Origin: Streptomyces sp. NBC_01198
GTDB taxonomy: Bacteria > Actinomycetota > Actinomycetes > Streptomycetales > Streptomycetaceae
Length of the DNA stretch: 64,000 nt
Direction: 5' to 3'
NCBI RefSeq assembly: GCF_036010485.1
Contig: NZ_CP108568.1
Coordinates: 3,246,001-3,310,000 of the forward strand
The notes below the pieces were generated by a model, which worked only from the letters and a program-made list of their open reading frames with translations, was not told the origin of the DNA and did no database searches. The translations under genes were made by a program, and so were the position numbers. Each line of letters starts with the position of its first letter. The first letter of the stretch is position 1. Positions 27,588 through 36,764 of this stretch are shown piece by piece.

Positions 27588-29259
27588 CCTCGATCTTGCA
27601 TGAGCCCTCGTTCGATGTTGACGGGGGCTTTTTGCTTGGCAGTTCTCGGGTTGTTTTGAGGGTGGGCAGGCTGGTGGCCCGGCTGTCGTGTCGGGTGGGC
27701 GCCGGGTTCCACGGTTCCGGAGGCAATCGGGTGCTCGTCGGGATGGGTTGATCCTGCTGGTCAGCCGGGGTCTGGCAGGGCTTGCAGCCGGGTGAAGGCG
27801 CTGGTGATCACGTGGGTCCAGGGCCAGTGGCGGGCGAGGCGGAGGATGCGCCGGCGGCCGGTGGTGACCAGGCGGGCGGCGGCGGAGAACAGCCTGAGGC
27901 GGAGCTTTTTGGGTTCCCACCGGCGGGCGGGGCCGGTCAGGGCGAGCATCGGCATCCAGGCCAGCAGGTCAAGTGCGAGCTGGACGACCTCCAGCCACAG
28001 CTGGTTGCTGGTGGTGTGGTGCAGGGGGAGGTTGTGCAGGCCGGTGGCACGGGCGGCCCGGATGCGGTCCTCGGCTCGGGCGCGCTGGCGGTGCCGCAGT
28101 TCCAGGGCAGCGATCGCGGTGCCGGTGGTGTTGGTCGCGAAGCACGTCAGGCGCATGCCGTCTGCGTCGGTGAACCGCAACTGCGCACCGGGGTGGGGCC
28201 GTTCTTTGCGGACGATAAGCCGCGTGCCTGCGGGCCAGCCGTTCAGGACGTCGCCGGCCAGTTCGGCGACCCAGGCGCCTTCGCGGACCTGGCCGTCGGG
28301 TTCGACCGCCGGGGTCCATGCCGGGGCCGGGATCTGCAGTACGGCGTGGTGGACGGCGTCGGTGATGGTCATCCCGACCGAGTAGGACAGCCACCGGCCC
28401 CGTGCGGTGAGCCAGTTCAGGAACGCGTGGGTGCCGCCCGCTGAGTCGGTGCGGATCAGCGTCGAGCGGCCCCGCCGGTGCTGCTTGGGCAGTTGGGCCA
28501 GGGCCAGTTTGGTGGTGGTGATGTGGTCGGCGGCGGTGTTGCTTCCCGCGTTGCCGGGCCGCAGCACGGCGGCCACCGGCTCCCCGGACCCGGCCGGGCC
28601 GTGGTCGACGAACGCGACCAGCGGGTGGTGGCCGAAGGTCTTCTTCCACGTCGCGGTCGCGTCCTGCTTGTCGGAGTGCGCCAGGACCAGCACCCCGTCG
28701 ATATCCACGGTCACCTGCCCGTCCGCGTCGGGCGCGTCGGTGCCGGCCAACGTCCAGACCCGCTGGCGGACTTCGGCCCTGGCCCGGCGGATCGCGGTCA
28801 GCGCGCGGGGGCCGGCCCCGGCCAGGGTCTCGACCAGCCGTGAGACGGTCGGATCGGATGCCACCGGGCCGAACAGTGCGGGTTCGGCCCGCAGCACGCC
28901 GATGTCCGACAGGCAGTCCCCGCCCAGTGCCACCGCCACAGCGAGGTCTAGCAGGATCTTGCCCGGATCGTGCACGGCCCGCGGTTTGCGCCACGGCGCC
29001 AGTGCCGCCGATATGGCCGTGTCCAGCCCCGTCTTGCGGACGGTCTCCACCAGCAGCACCCCGCCGGCCTGCGAGACCACCCCGCCCCCGTCACCCTGGA
29101 CACGGACAGGCGGATACGACCCGATACTCTTCTTCACCTGGGAAGTGCCTCTTTTGCTACCACGTACAGGACCCTCAGCAAGTCCTATCGTTGCAGCTCA
29201 GAGGCACTTTCTGCTTTCTTGATCACCTGCCGGACAGCGCCCCTCGTGAAAGCCCGAGG
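27588..29259 (-). mobile_element. IS1380-family insertion sequence, complete
   Basis: A 1672-bp element with imperfect 17-bp terminal inverted repeats. The left end is 27588-27604 (starts CCTCG, ends ATGAG). The right end is 29243-29259, read on the minus strand (starts CCTCG, ends ACGAG). They match at 13 of 17 positions. A CTAG flanks both sides. It carries one full-length transposase on the minus strand; the 170 bp between the transposase stop and the left end has no gene. Size, ends and duplication length fit IS1380. It sits just upstream of the tandem secreted-protein genes and is oriented so that read-through would enter them. Confidence 0.85.
27761..29137 (-). CDS. IS1380 family transposase
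   Basis: A 458-residue DDE-type transposase. Family landmarks include the VVSQAGGVLLVETVRKTGL opening, the DPTVSRLVETLA segment, VTVDIDGVLVLAHSDKQ containing the first catalytic aspartate region, RTDSAGGTHAFLNWL in the middle and TTSNQLWLEVVQLALDLLAW near the end. It appears uninterrupted and therefore possibly active. The start at 29137 lies 122 bp inside the right terminal repeat. No second gene is present in the element. Confidence 0.92.
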   Translation of the reverse strand: MKKSIGSYPPVRVQGDGGGVVSQAGGVLLVETVRKTGLDTAISAALAPWRKPRAVHDPGKILLDLAVAVALGGDCLSDIGVLRAEPALFGPVASDPTVSRLVETLAGAGPRALTAIRRARAEVRQRVWTLAGTDAPDADGQVTVDIDGVLVLAHSDKQDATATWKKTFGHHPLVAFVDHGPAGSGEPVAAVLRPGNAGSNTAADHITTTKLALAQLPKQHRRGRSTLIRTDSAGGTHAFLNWLTARGRWLSYSVGMTITDAVHHAVLQIPAPAWTPAVEPDGQVREGAWVAELAGDVLNGWPAGTRLIVRKERPHPGAQLRFTDADGMRLTCFATNTTGTAIAALELRHRQRARAEDRIRAARATGLHNLPLHHTTSNQLWLEVVQLALDLLAWMPMLALTGPARRWEPKKLRLRLFSAAARLVTTGRRRILRLARHWPWTHVITSAFTRLQALPDPG

Positions 29260-29263
29260 CTAG
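29260..29263. repeat. CTAG target duplication, right copy
   Basis: Matches the CTAG at 27584-27587 on the other side of the IS element. Confidence 0.65.
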
Positions 29264-29285
29264 CGGGGAGCGGCAGGTCACGGCG

Positions 29286-29753
29286 TCACACCAGCCAGCG
29301 GCCGGCCTTCATCAGCAGTCGGCCCCTGAGCTCGGGAACCGTGCCCCAGGCACGGAGGTTGTCGAGCGCGACGCGGTAGAAGTCGTAGCGGTCCGCCTCC
29401 TTGCGCGGGTCCCAGCCGTCCTTCGCCGCGAAGGCGTCCCCGACGCCGTCCGGCAACTCGTCCCCGGTGAAGGCGGTGACGACGCCCTCGATGTGCACGA
29501 CGTCCCGCGTGGTCCCCAGGCACAGCCGCACGGTGCCGGAGGCCGCCAGATTCGCCCCGGTCGGATTCGTCGGCCGGGTCGACAGCCACACGGCCTCGCC
29601 GTCCCACAGAAACGTCAGCGGCATCAGCGTCGGCACCCCCGCCGCATCGGCGCTGGCCGCCCACAGGTCGAACTCGCTCTCCAACAGGCGCAGCGCATTG
29701 CGCTTGCGCTCCTCGCGACTGCGGGGCCCCGCGGACTGCTCGTTCTCCGTCAT
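29286..29753 (-). CDS. Pyridoxamine 5'-phosphate oxidase-fold (PPOX) family protein
   Basis: A 155-residue cytoplasmic split-barrel protein. The strand pattern ALRLLESEFDLWAASADAAG ... TFLWDGEAVWLSTRPTNPTGANL is typical of PPOX proteins that bind FMN or F420, with a later VVHIEGVVTAF strand. The start is ATG 29753 (MTENEQSAG). It ends 27 bp from the IS element, which did not cut it. Cofactor and substrate cannot be told from sequence. The C-terminal ELRGRLLMKAGRWLV appears intact. Confidence 0.8.
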   Translation of the reverse strand: MTENEQSAGPRSREERKRNALRLLESEFDLWAASADAAGVPTLMPLTFLWDGEAVWLSTRPTNPTGANLAASGTVRLCLGTTRDVVHIEGVVTAFTGDELPDGVGDAFAAKDGWDPRKEADRYDFYRVALDNLRAWGTVPELRGRLLMKAGRWLV

Positions 29754-29914
29754 GCCGCCCCACGCTAGCGACGCGCCCGCGAGCCGCGCATCGGGCGCAG
29801 GGCGTAGGACCGGAGGCCGGTAGCCCGCCCCCGGGGGAAGGCTCGCCGCCGCGTCGAATGGCCAATCGCGACGAGGCTCTGGGCTGCGTCCTGGGGCCTT
29901 GGAGCACCCCCGCG

Positions 29915-30247
29915 GCATCCGGCTCCCATACCAGGGTTGAAGCACAAGCGGCGCCGCCCGAGGTGGCGGGCTTGGTAGGCAGACGGTCGTGGTTGTCGAC
30001 GTGGACGCCGATGTAGAGGCCGTTGGCCGGGTTGGGCGTGGTGGTGGGCAGTTTCGGCCCGCTGATGTGGTGACCCAGGTAGGTGGTCTGAAGGCCGCGG
30101 AGGGCGCCGGCCAAGTCGACGAACGACGCGGGAGGCGCGCCCGGTGGGAGGGTGACCAACTCGACAAGGGTCCGCTGATCGGTGCCCCGACCGGATTGCA
30201 GCACGGCGGGGACGCCGCCGAGGAACTGGACCAGCGGGCCGCTGGGA
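29915..30247 (-). pseudogene. Decayed gene fragment with GLYIGVHVDNHDRLP core
   Basis: One minus-strand frame reads a coherent protein core (VQFLGGVPAVLQS ... TYLGHHISGPKLP ... NGLYIGVHVDNHDRLP) but has no start codon with a ribosome site and is closed upstream by a stop. Just after DRLP the sense switches to another frame, which reads RHLGRRRLCFNPG. I recall streptomycete hypotheticals with this pattern (GLYxGVHxDxxDRLP followed by RxCxNLG), so this looks like a truncated and frameshifted copy. The family identity is from memory and not tested. Confidence 0.5.
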
Positions 30248-30367
30248 TCGTCCCCGGCTCACCGGGTCCGTGAACCCCGGCCCCGAGGGAGGGCTTGGGG
30301 AACGGAGCGCAGGGCGGCGGTGGCGATGATCCGTGAGTACGGAGCGCGCCGCGGGTATCCGGCCCGG

Positions 30368-30953
30368 TCACCCGGGCCCGCGTCGAGCGGCGAATCTCTC
30401 ATGCCTGGCGCCGTTCGTATCGTCGGTCATGGCGACACACTCTGTTTCGATCACCCAGGAGTGCGGCCCCGGGTGCCCGGCAAAGTGCCCGCACGCTGTG
30501 CCCGCCTCGGAGCGGTCAACGCAGTCGGGCCGGAGCGCGAACGTGTCCGGCTCCGCCTCGTCCTGCCAGCGCGTCCGGAGCGCCCCCGTACGTCCTCGTC
30601 GTCCACCTCGGACGGCAGGCGGGGCAACCGGTCGGCGTCCGCGTCCAGCACCTCGATCCGGACACCGCACCCGGCGGGGAGGCGGCTGAACCGTGTGCGC
30701 ACCCTCCCGCCGGGGTTACGCGAGTGCTCCACGGCATTGGACAGCAGTTCCGAGAGCACGAGCGCCGAGTCGTCGGCCAGGTCGGCCGGACCCCAGTTCC
30801 GCAACGCGTCACGCACCTGGTCCAGCGCGGCGGGCACCGAAGACGGGGACTGGTCCCGGTGCCGAAGCGCTGTCTCAAGCGGACTCCGTGGCTGCGGGTC
30901 GTTGAGGTGTGGGTCCCGGCCCCTGACGGGGGTGCGGGGCCGGGCGTTGTCAC
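30368..30953 (-). pseudogene. Frameshifted HATPase (anti-sigma/regulatory ATP-binding) gene
   Basis: The middle part reads VPAALDQVRDALRNWGPADLADDSALVLSELLSNAVEHSR (landmarks ALVLSELLSNAVEHSR), the N-box of SpoIIAB/RsbW-like Bergerat-fold kinases that are abundant in Streptomyces. The likely GTG start (30953, MTTPGPAPP) is in a different frame. Near a C5 run at 30583-30587 the codon-biased frame shifts again, to one ending in a CGHFAGHPGPHSW tail. The G-box region expected after DDEDVRG is missing. Two frame changes and a lost motif point to decay, although base-call errors in homopolymers are an alternative. Confidence 0.5.
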
Positions 30954-30976
30954 ACGCAGGGACTAGCGTGGCTGGT

Positions 30977-31414
30977 ATGGCTGCTCGTATCGACCTCACC
31001 CTTGACGCCGTGCACGCACCGACGCTCGCCGTCTTCTGGAAGACGGCACTCGGGTACGTGGACGAGCCGGCGCCCGCGCCGTTTGCGACGCGGGCGGAGT
31101 GGCATGCCAGTTTCGAGCTGGGGGAGGACGACTCCGTTGATGACGGGGCCTGGTTGTGCGACCCGGACGGGGACGGGCCGCGGCTGGCGATCCTGAAGGT
31201 GCCCGAGGGGAAGACGGCCAAGAACCGGCTGCACCTGGACATCCGGGTGTCCGGGGACGGCACGCCCGCCGAGCGCTGGGCGCGGATCGAGGCCGAGGCC
31301 ACCCGGCTGGGGGCGGCGGGCGGCAGCGTGCTGGGCGTCTTCGACGGCCACCATGTCGTCATGGCCGACCCCGAGGGCAACGAGTTCTGCGTCGCCGCCG
31401 GCCCCGCGGCCTGA
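30977..31414 (+). CDS. VOC (glyoxalase/bleomycin-resistance fold) family protein
   Basis: A 145-residue cytoplasmic protein with two beta-alpha-beta-beta-beta units. Landmarks are IDLTLDAVHAPTLAVFWKTALGY at the start, LAILKVPEGKTAKNRLHLDI in the middle and FDGHHVVMADPEGNEFCV at the end, the last matching the ...DPEGNEF signature of glyoxalase-like proteins. The ATG at 30977 has only a weak ribosome site. Substrate unknown. It stands alone between decayed genes and a kinase. Confidence 0.8.
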   Translation: MAARIDLTLDAVHAPTLAVFWKTALGYVDEPAPAPFATRAEWHASFELGEDDSVDDGAWLCDPDGDGPRLAILKVPEGKTAKNRLHLDIRVSGDGTPAERWARIEAEATRLGAAGGSVLGVFDGHHVVMADPEGNEFCVAAGPAA

Positions 31415-31533
31415 GGCGGGTCACCGGTGGGTGGCCGTCGGGGCACAACTGCGCGACAGGGGGCGGGAATTCGGGGCCGTGACCGGTAGTCTCCGAGCCT
31501 CCAGCAGCAGCGATGGGGACGAGGCGGTCAGGG

Positions 31534-33474
31534 ATGAGTGGGGCGGGGTCCGGCGAGGTCTTTCAGCCACTTGACGCGGACGATCCGGTGTCGGTGGGGG
31601 CGTACCGGCTGGCGGCGAAGCTCGGCGCCGGCGGCATGGGCAAGGTCTACCTGTCCCACACCCCTGCGGGCCGGCCGGTCGCCATCAAGGTGATCAGGCC
31701 GGAGTTCGCCGAGGACGCCGAATTCCGCCGCCGCTTCCGGCAGGAGGTGCAGGCGGCGCAGCGGGTGCAGGGCCTCTACACCGCGCCGGTCATCGACAGC
31801 GACACCGAGGGCACCCGGCCTTGGCTGGCGACGGCCTTCGTCCCCGGGCCGACGCTGTCCTCCGCGGTCGCCGAACACGGGCCGATGCCGGTGCCGACCG
31901 TGCTGCTGCTGATCGCCGGGATCGCCGAGGCGTTGGAGGCCGTGCACGGCGCGGGACTCGTGCACCGCGACCTCAAACCGTCGAACGTGCTGCTCGCCTC
32001 CGACGGCCCCCGGGTCATCGACTTCGGCATCGCCCGCGCCGCCGACGCCACCGCGCTGACCGGCAGCGGCGTCACCATCGGCACGCCCGCCTTCATGTCG
32101 CCCGAGCAGGCCGCCGGCCGGGAGATCACCCCGGCCACCGACGTCTTCGCGCTCGGCCAGGTCGCCGCCTACGCGGCGCTCGGCATGCCCGCGTACGGCG
32201 AGGGCCCCTCGCACGCCGTGCTCTACCGCATCGTCCACGAGGAGCCGGACCTCGCCACCCTCCCGTCGGAGCTGCGGCCGCTGGTGACCCGCTGCCTGGC
32301 GAAGGTCCCGGCCGAGCGGCCGTCGCTGGCCGAGGTGGTGCGGATGTGCCAGGCGGCGTCGGAGCAGACGGAGTTGCGCCGGCCCGAGCAGTGGCTGCCG
32401 GGTGCGCTGGCCGCGGAGATCCCGGCCCGGCACGTGGCCCCGGGCTCGCCGCCCGCGACCCCGCCGCCCGCCGACGCGGTGCCGCCGGCCTCGCCCCTTG
32501 CTGACGCGGTGCCGCCGCCCCCGGTGACCCGGCCGGTCGCGGCACCGCCGTCCCGGCCGCCCGTCCAGCCGCCGTCCCAGGCCCCCGCGCAGCCGCCCGC
32601 CCGGCCCGCGGGGCAGTCTGCCGCGCAGGCCCAGCCTCCCGCCCCGGCCGCCCCGCCCGGCCCGCCGACCCACCCGGCGACGCAGCCCGCGGCCCAGCCG
32701 CAGGTCCAGCCGGTGCAGCCGCCGTACGCGGGGCCGCCGGTCCAGCAACCGCCGGTGCAGCACCAGGCCGCCCCGCACCCGGCGTACGGCTACCCGCCGC
32801 AGTACCCCTACCCGGTCGCGCACCCGCAGCCGCAGCCGCGCCGGAAGACCAGGCGCAACATCGTGCTGGCCACGCTCGCCGCCCTGATCGTGATCGCCGC
32901 GGCCGTCGGCAGCACCCTCGCGCTGACCAACAGCAACGACCACGGTGTCGTCGCCGACCCGGCCGGCACCCCCACCAGCGCTCCGGCGGCGTCCGCCGGG
33001 ACGACCGGGGCGCCCGGGGCGACCCCCAGCACGCCGGACACCGCCCCGGCCACCACGCCGACCGACGGCGTCCCCGCGCCGAGCCCGGAGCCGCACCCCG
33101 GCATCGAGCTCGCCGACCAGTACGACCTGCAGTTCGCCGACCCCGACCTGAAGCCGGTGGGGGGCCCGAGCGGCGACTTCTTCTACGACTGCGTCACGCA
33201 GGGCGACTGCTTCCTCGGCACCGACTCCGGCAGGCTCGTGCTGCTCAACGGGAACGAGACCGGCTCTCTCGAGACCTGCATGCAGGTCACCCGCTACAAC
33301 GGCCGGGTGGACCTGTCGCGCCTGTCGGCGGGCTCGCAGATCTGCGCGAGCACCGGCAGCACCGTCGCCCTGATCACCTTCCAGCGCGCCTCGAAGAGCA
33401 CCGAGGCCAGCACCTACGTCGTCATCGACGTCACGGTCTGGCGCAACGCGATCCAGCCGACCGACGGCCAGTGA
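31534..33474 (+). CDS. PASTA-less membrane Ser/Thr protein kinase
   Basis: A 646-residue receptor-type kinase. The N-terminal catalytic domain (about 20-290) has the Gly-rich loop LGAGGMGKVY, Lys52, the catalytic loop VHRDLKPSN with Asp146 and Asn151, and IDFG with Asp163, so it should be active. Residues 300-440 are a long Pro/Ala/Gln linker. One transmembrane helix lies near 450-472 (IVLATLAALIVIAAAVG). The extracytoplasmic part has a Thr/Pro/Ala stalk and a C-terminal domain with cysteine pairs (DCVTQGDCF; a later ETCM and QICAS) that may sense a ligand. Start chosen at ATG 31534; ATG 31513 is also in frame. Substrate unknown. Confidence 0.92.
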   Translation: MSGAGSGEVFQPLDADDPVSVGAYRLAAKLGAGGMGKVYLSHTPAGRPVAIKVIRPEFAEDAEFRRRFRQEVQAAQRVQGLYTAPVIDSDTEGTRPWLATAFVPGPTLSSAVAEHGPMPVPTVLLLIAGIAEALEAVHGAGLVHRDLKPSNVLLASDGPRVIDFGIARAADATALTGSGVTIGTPAFMSPEQAAGREITPATDVFALGQVAAYAALGMPAYGEGPSHAVLYRIVHEEPDLATLPSELRPLVTRCLAKVPAERPSLAEVVRMCQAASEQTELRRPEQWLPGALAAEIPARHVAPGSPPATPPPADAVPPASPLADAVPPPPVTRPVAAPPSRPPVQPPSQAPAQPPARPAGQSAAQAQPPAPAAPPGPPTHPATQPAAQPQVQPVQPPYAGPPVQQPPVQHQAAPHPAYGYPPQYPYPVAHPQPQPRRKTRRNIVLATLAALIVIAAAVGSTLALTNSNDHGVVADPAGTPTSAPAASAGTTGAPGATPSTPDTAPATTPTDGVPAPSPEPHPGIELADQYDLQFADPDLKPVGGPSGDFFYDCVTQGDCFLGTDSGRLVLLNGNETGSLETCMQVTRYNGRVDLSRLSAGSQICASTGSTVALITFQRASKSTEASTYVVIDVTVWRNAIQPTDGQ

Positions 33475-33538
33475 GGGCAAGCACCTCAGCAAGGTCCTGC
33501 GCAAGGTCCCCAGGGCCGCCGGGCGGCGGGAGCAGGCG

Positions 33539-34825
33539 TCAGGCGCGAGGAGTGATCTTCGTCAGGCCGTTGATCACGCGGTCCATCGCGTCGCCGCCGG
33601 TCGGATCGGTCAGGTTGGCCAACAGCTTGAGGGCGAAGCGCATCAACATCGGGTGGGTCAGGCCGCGTTCGGTGCACAGCTGGAGCACCTTGGGATTGCC
33701 GATCAGCTTCACGAAGGCGCGGCCGAGCGTGTAGTAGCCGCCATAGGTGTCCTTGAGGACCTTCGGGTAGCGCTGGAGGGCGAGTTCGCGCTGCGAGGAG
33801 GTCGCGCGGGCGTGCGCCTGGGTGATCACGTCGGCGGCGAGCTGACCGGATTCCATCGCGTAGGCGATGCCCTCGCCGTTGAAGGGGTTGACCAGCCCGC
33901 CCGCGTCGCCGACCAGCAACAGGCCGCGGGTGTAGTGCGGTTGGCGGTTGAAGGCCATCGGGAGCGCGGCGCCGCGGATCGGCTGCGTCATGTTCTCCGG
34001 GGTGTAGCCCCAGTCCTCCGGCATGCCGGCGACCCACGCCTTGAGCACCTCGCGCCAGTCCAGCTCGCGGAAGGCCGCGGAGGAGTTGAGGATGCCGAGG
34101 CCGACGTTGGACGTGCCGTCGCCGAGGCCGAAGATCCAGCCGTATCCGGGAAGTTGGCGCGCCTGCGGGCCGCGCCGGTCCCACAGTTCCAGCCAGGACT
34201 CCAGGTAGTCGTCGTCGTGCCGCGGCGAGGTGAAGTACGTACGCACCGCGACGCCCATCGGGCGGTCCTCGCGGCGGTGCAGGCCCATCGCGAGCGAGAG
34301 CCGGGTGGAGTTGCCGTCGGCGGCGACGACCAGCGGAGCGCTGAAGACCACCGGGGTCTTCTCCTCGCCGAGCTTGGCCTGGACGCCGGTGATACGGCCG
34401 GTGCGCTCGTCGGTGATCGGGGCGCCGACGTTGCACCGCTCGTACAGCCGCGCACCCGCCTTCACCGCCTGCTGCGCCAGCAGGTCGTCGAAGTCCTCGC
34501 GCTTGCGCACCAGTCCGTAGTTCGGATAGGCGGCCAGCTCCGGCCAGTCCATCTCCAGGCGCAGGCCGCCGCTGATGATGCGCAGGCCCTTGTTGCGCAG
34601 CCAGCCCGCCTCCTCGGAGACGTCGATCCCCATCGAGACCAGCTGCTTGGTCGCACGCGGCGTCAGCCCGTCCCCGCAGACCTTCTCGCGCGGGAAGGCG
34701 GTCTTCTCCAGCAGCAGGACGTCGAGGCCCGCCTTCGCCAGGTAGTACGCGGTCGTCGAACCGGCGGGGCCGGCGCCGACGACGATGACGTCGGCGGTGC
34801 GCTCGGACAGGGCGGTGTCGGGCAC
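33539..34825 (-). CDS. Geranylgeranyl reductase family FAD enzyme (MenJ-like)
   Basis: A 428-residue flavoprotein. The N-terminal Rossmann motif VIVVGAGPAGSTTAYYLAKAG binds FAD; later landmarks are REKVCGDGLTPRA, VVAADGNSTRLS and LLVGDAGGLVNPFNGEGIAYAMESG, all typical of the family. In mycobacteria a relative (MenJ) saturates one double bond of the menaquinone side chain. Being between nuo, menG and mqn genes makes that role likely here, though other prenyl chains are possible substrates. It lies convergent with the kinase gene, 65 bp between stops. Confidence 0.88.
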   Translation of the reverse strand: MPDTALSERTADVIVVGAGPAGSTTAYYLAKAGLDVLLLEKTAFPREKVCGDGLTPRATKQLVSMGIDVSEEAGWLRNKGLRIISGGLRLEMDWPELAAYPNYGLVRKREDFDDLLAQQAVKAGARLYERCNVGAPITDERTGRITGVQAKLGEEKTPVVFSAPLVVAADGNSTRLSLAMGLHRREDRPMGVAVRTYFTSPRHDDDYLESWLELWDRRGPQARQLPGYGWIFGLGDGTSNVGLGILNSSAAFRELDWREVLKAWVAGMPEDWGYTPENMTQPIRGAALPMAFNRQPHYTRGLLLVGDAGGLVNPFNGEGIAYAMESGQLAADVITQAHARATSSQRELALQRYPKVLKDTYGGYYTLGRAFVKLIGNPKVLQLCTERGLTHPMLMRFALKLLANLTDPTGGDAMDRVINGLTKITPRA

Positions 34826-34963
34826 GGTGGCACTCCCGTTTGCGGCGAGGACGGCTTTACGGCATCCGGGCCTCGGCCCGGGTTGCCCCCGAGTCTATGA
34901 GCAGCGGATGCCGCGTGGCGCTGGCGGGGCGGGTCCGCGCGTCCCGCCGCGCCGCGGCCGCGG

Positions 34964-36646
34964 TCACTGGTGGCGGCCGCCGCCTTCCTCACGGCGGGTC
35001 TCCGCTTCCTTGGCCAGCCGCTCGGGTTGGACGATGCCGAGCTCGTGGACCTGCTGCGGCGGGGGCGGCTGCTGGGGGACGTGCGGGAACGGCGGCGGCG
35101 CGTAAGGGGAGGGCGGCGCCGGGGCCGGCGGGGCCAGACCGAGGACGCGGCGGACGTACGGGGCGGCAAGCACCCCGCCGATCGACCAGAGCAGGGCGAA
35201 GAGCAGCGACTCCGGGACGTCGGAGCCCAGCGCGGCGTGCGAGGAGCCGAGGCCGCTGTCGAAGCCGTTCAGCGAGCTGATGCCGCTGGTGCTCACCCCG
35301 CCGATCACGACCAGTGCCGTGAACATGGCGCTGAAGACGCCGGCCACGGCGAACTGCTCCGACCGTTCACGGCAGCGCGCGGCCGCCAGCAGGCCGATGA
35401 CCAGCGCGCACAGCGCCCCGCCGATGAGCGCGAGCACGGTCGACCAGCCGTTCCAGAAGTGGCTCAGCTCCGACAGTCCGAAGGAGACGCGGTCGGTGCC
35501 GGTGCCGGCGCCGAGACCCCGGTGCGCCTCGGCAGGGGCGCCCCAGCCCAGCGCGAGCCCGGACAGGCCGAGGTTGGGCAGCACGGCGGCCAGCACGACC
35601 AGGGTCGTGCTGTCCACGCCGTTGTCGATGTTGCCCACGGCGACCATGAAGACGACGACGCCGGCGAAGAGCACGGTGACCACCAGGGCGATCAGCGCCG
35701 TGCCCGCCACCCGCCACGCGGCGGCGAACCGCGCCCGCAGGGCCGGGCCGTCGAGGACGACCAGCGCGGTCGCCAGGCTGAGCAGGAAGGACCACGGCAG
35801 CACCCGGAACGGGCCGCTGTGCAGCGTGACCCCCTCGAAGCCGGGCTGCGCGACGAAGCTCAGCACGGTCGCCACGGCCGCGCTGAGCAGCGCGACCCGC
35901 ACGGCCGCCTCGGGTCCTGAGTGGCGCCGGCGCACCGACCGCAGGACCAGCACGAGGGCGAGCAGCCAGAGCAGGGTGAAGGTCAGCGGGACGACGGAGA
36001 CCGATCCCACGCCCGCGCCGGAGTCGCACATACCGGTGTCGTCGTAGCCGTCGTAGCCGTCGAACTCGTCGCCGTCGGAGTCGGAGGTCTCCATGCAGTC
36101 CGCGTCGCCGGAGCCGTACACCCCGAACCGGCCGGGGACGTCGACGCTCAGGTGACCGCCGAGACCTTGCACGGCCAGCGCGAGGGCGACCCGGCTGCGC
36201 TTGAACCAGCCGATGGCCGAGCCCTTGAAGGCGTGCTGCGACCAGGCGCCGAGGCCGCCGGCCGCCACCAGCAGCACGAGCGCGGGCACCAGCGCGGCCA
36301 GCAGGGGGCCGTCCCACCGGCCGGCGAAGACCCGGCGCACGAACAGCCCGGCGGGCGACGGCGGTCCGGGGGGCTGCGGCGTTCCGGGCGGCGGCGCGGC
36401 CGGATACCCGGGCCCGGCACCGGGGTAGGCGCCGGTCGGCGTGTACGCGGGAGGCGGCGGAGGCGGCGGTGCGCCATAGGTCGGCGTGGGCGGCGCGTTG
36501 GGCGGCGGCGGTGCGGCGGGCGGGGGCGTCGCGCCGGGCGGCGGCGTGGCGGAGGCCGGCGCCGCCGGGAGTTCGTGCCCGCACTTCATGCAGAAGCGGG
36601 CAGTGCTGTCCGAGACCGGGATCCCGCACGCGGGGCAGAACGACAT
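34964..36646 (-). CDS. Zinc-ribbon multi-pass membrane protein of unknown function
   Basis: A 560-residue protein. Residues 1-27 form a zinc ribbon (FCPACGIPVSDSTARFCMKCG, two CxxC pairs). Residues 30-115 are Pro/Ala/Tyr low complexity. About ten transmembrane helices follow, e.g. LLAALVPALVLLVAAGGLGAW and the ALIGGALCALVIGLLAA region. Between helices near residue 200 is a strongly acidic loop (ETSDSDGDEFDGYDGYDDTG), presumably outside the membrane. The C-terminal tail is again Pro-rich. Start ATG 36646 has GGAG upstream. It resembles streptomycete zinc-ribbon/'streptophobe'-type membrane proteins, which have no known function. Confidence 0.75.
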   Translation of the reverse strand: MSFCPACGIPVSDSTARFCMKCGHELPAAPASATPPPGATPPPAAPPPPNAPPTPTYGAPPPPPPPAYTPTGAYPGAGPGYPAAPPPGTPQPPGPPSPAGLFVRRVFAGRWDGPLLAALVPALVLLVAAGGLGAWSQHAFKGSAIGWFKRSRVALALAVQGLGGHLSVDVPGRFGVYGSGDADCMETSDSDGDEFDGYDGYDDTGMCDSGAGVGSVSVVPLTFTLLWLLALVLVLRSVRRRHSGPEAAVRVALLSAAVATVLSFVAQPGFEGVTLHSGPFRVLPWSFLLSLATALVVLDGPALRARFAAAWRVAGTALIALVVTVLFAGVVVFMVAVGNIDNGVDSTTLVVLAAVLPNLGLSGLALGWGAPAEAHRGLGAGTGTDRVSFGLSELSHFWNGWSTVLALIGGALCALVIGLLAAARCRERSEQFAVAGVFSAMFTALVVIGGVSTSGISSLNGFDSGLGSSHAALGSDVPESLLFALLWSIGGVLAAPYVRRVLGLAPPAPAPPSPYAPPPFPHVPQQPPPPQQVHELGIVQPERLAKEAETRREEGGGRHQ

Positions 36647-36764
36647 TGGCCACTCCGGGAGTCGCGGGGTCCGGTCGTCCCCAGCACGCACACCGCAGCT
36701 TAGGGGGCGACTCGCCGCGCCCGCACCGGAATGCCCGACTCCTCAACGGCGGCTCGACACCGGC

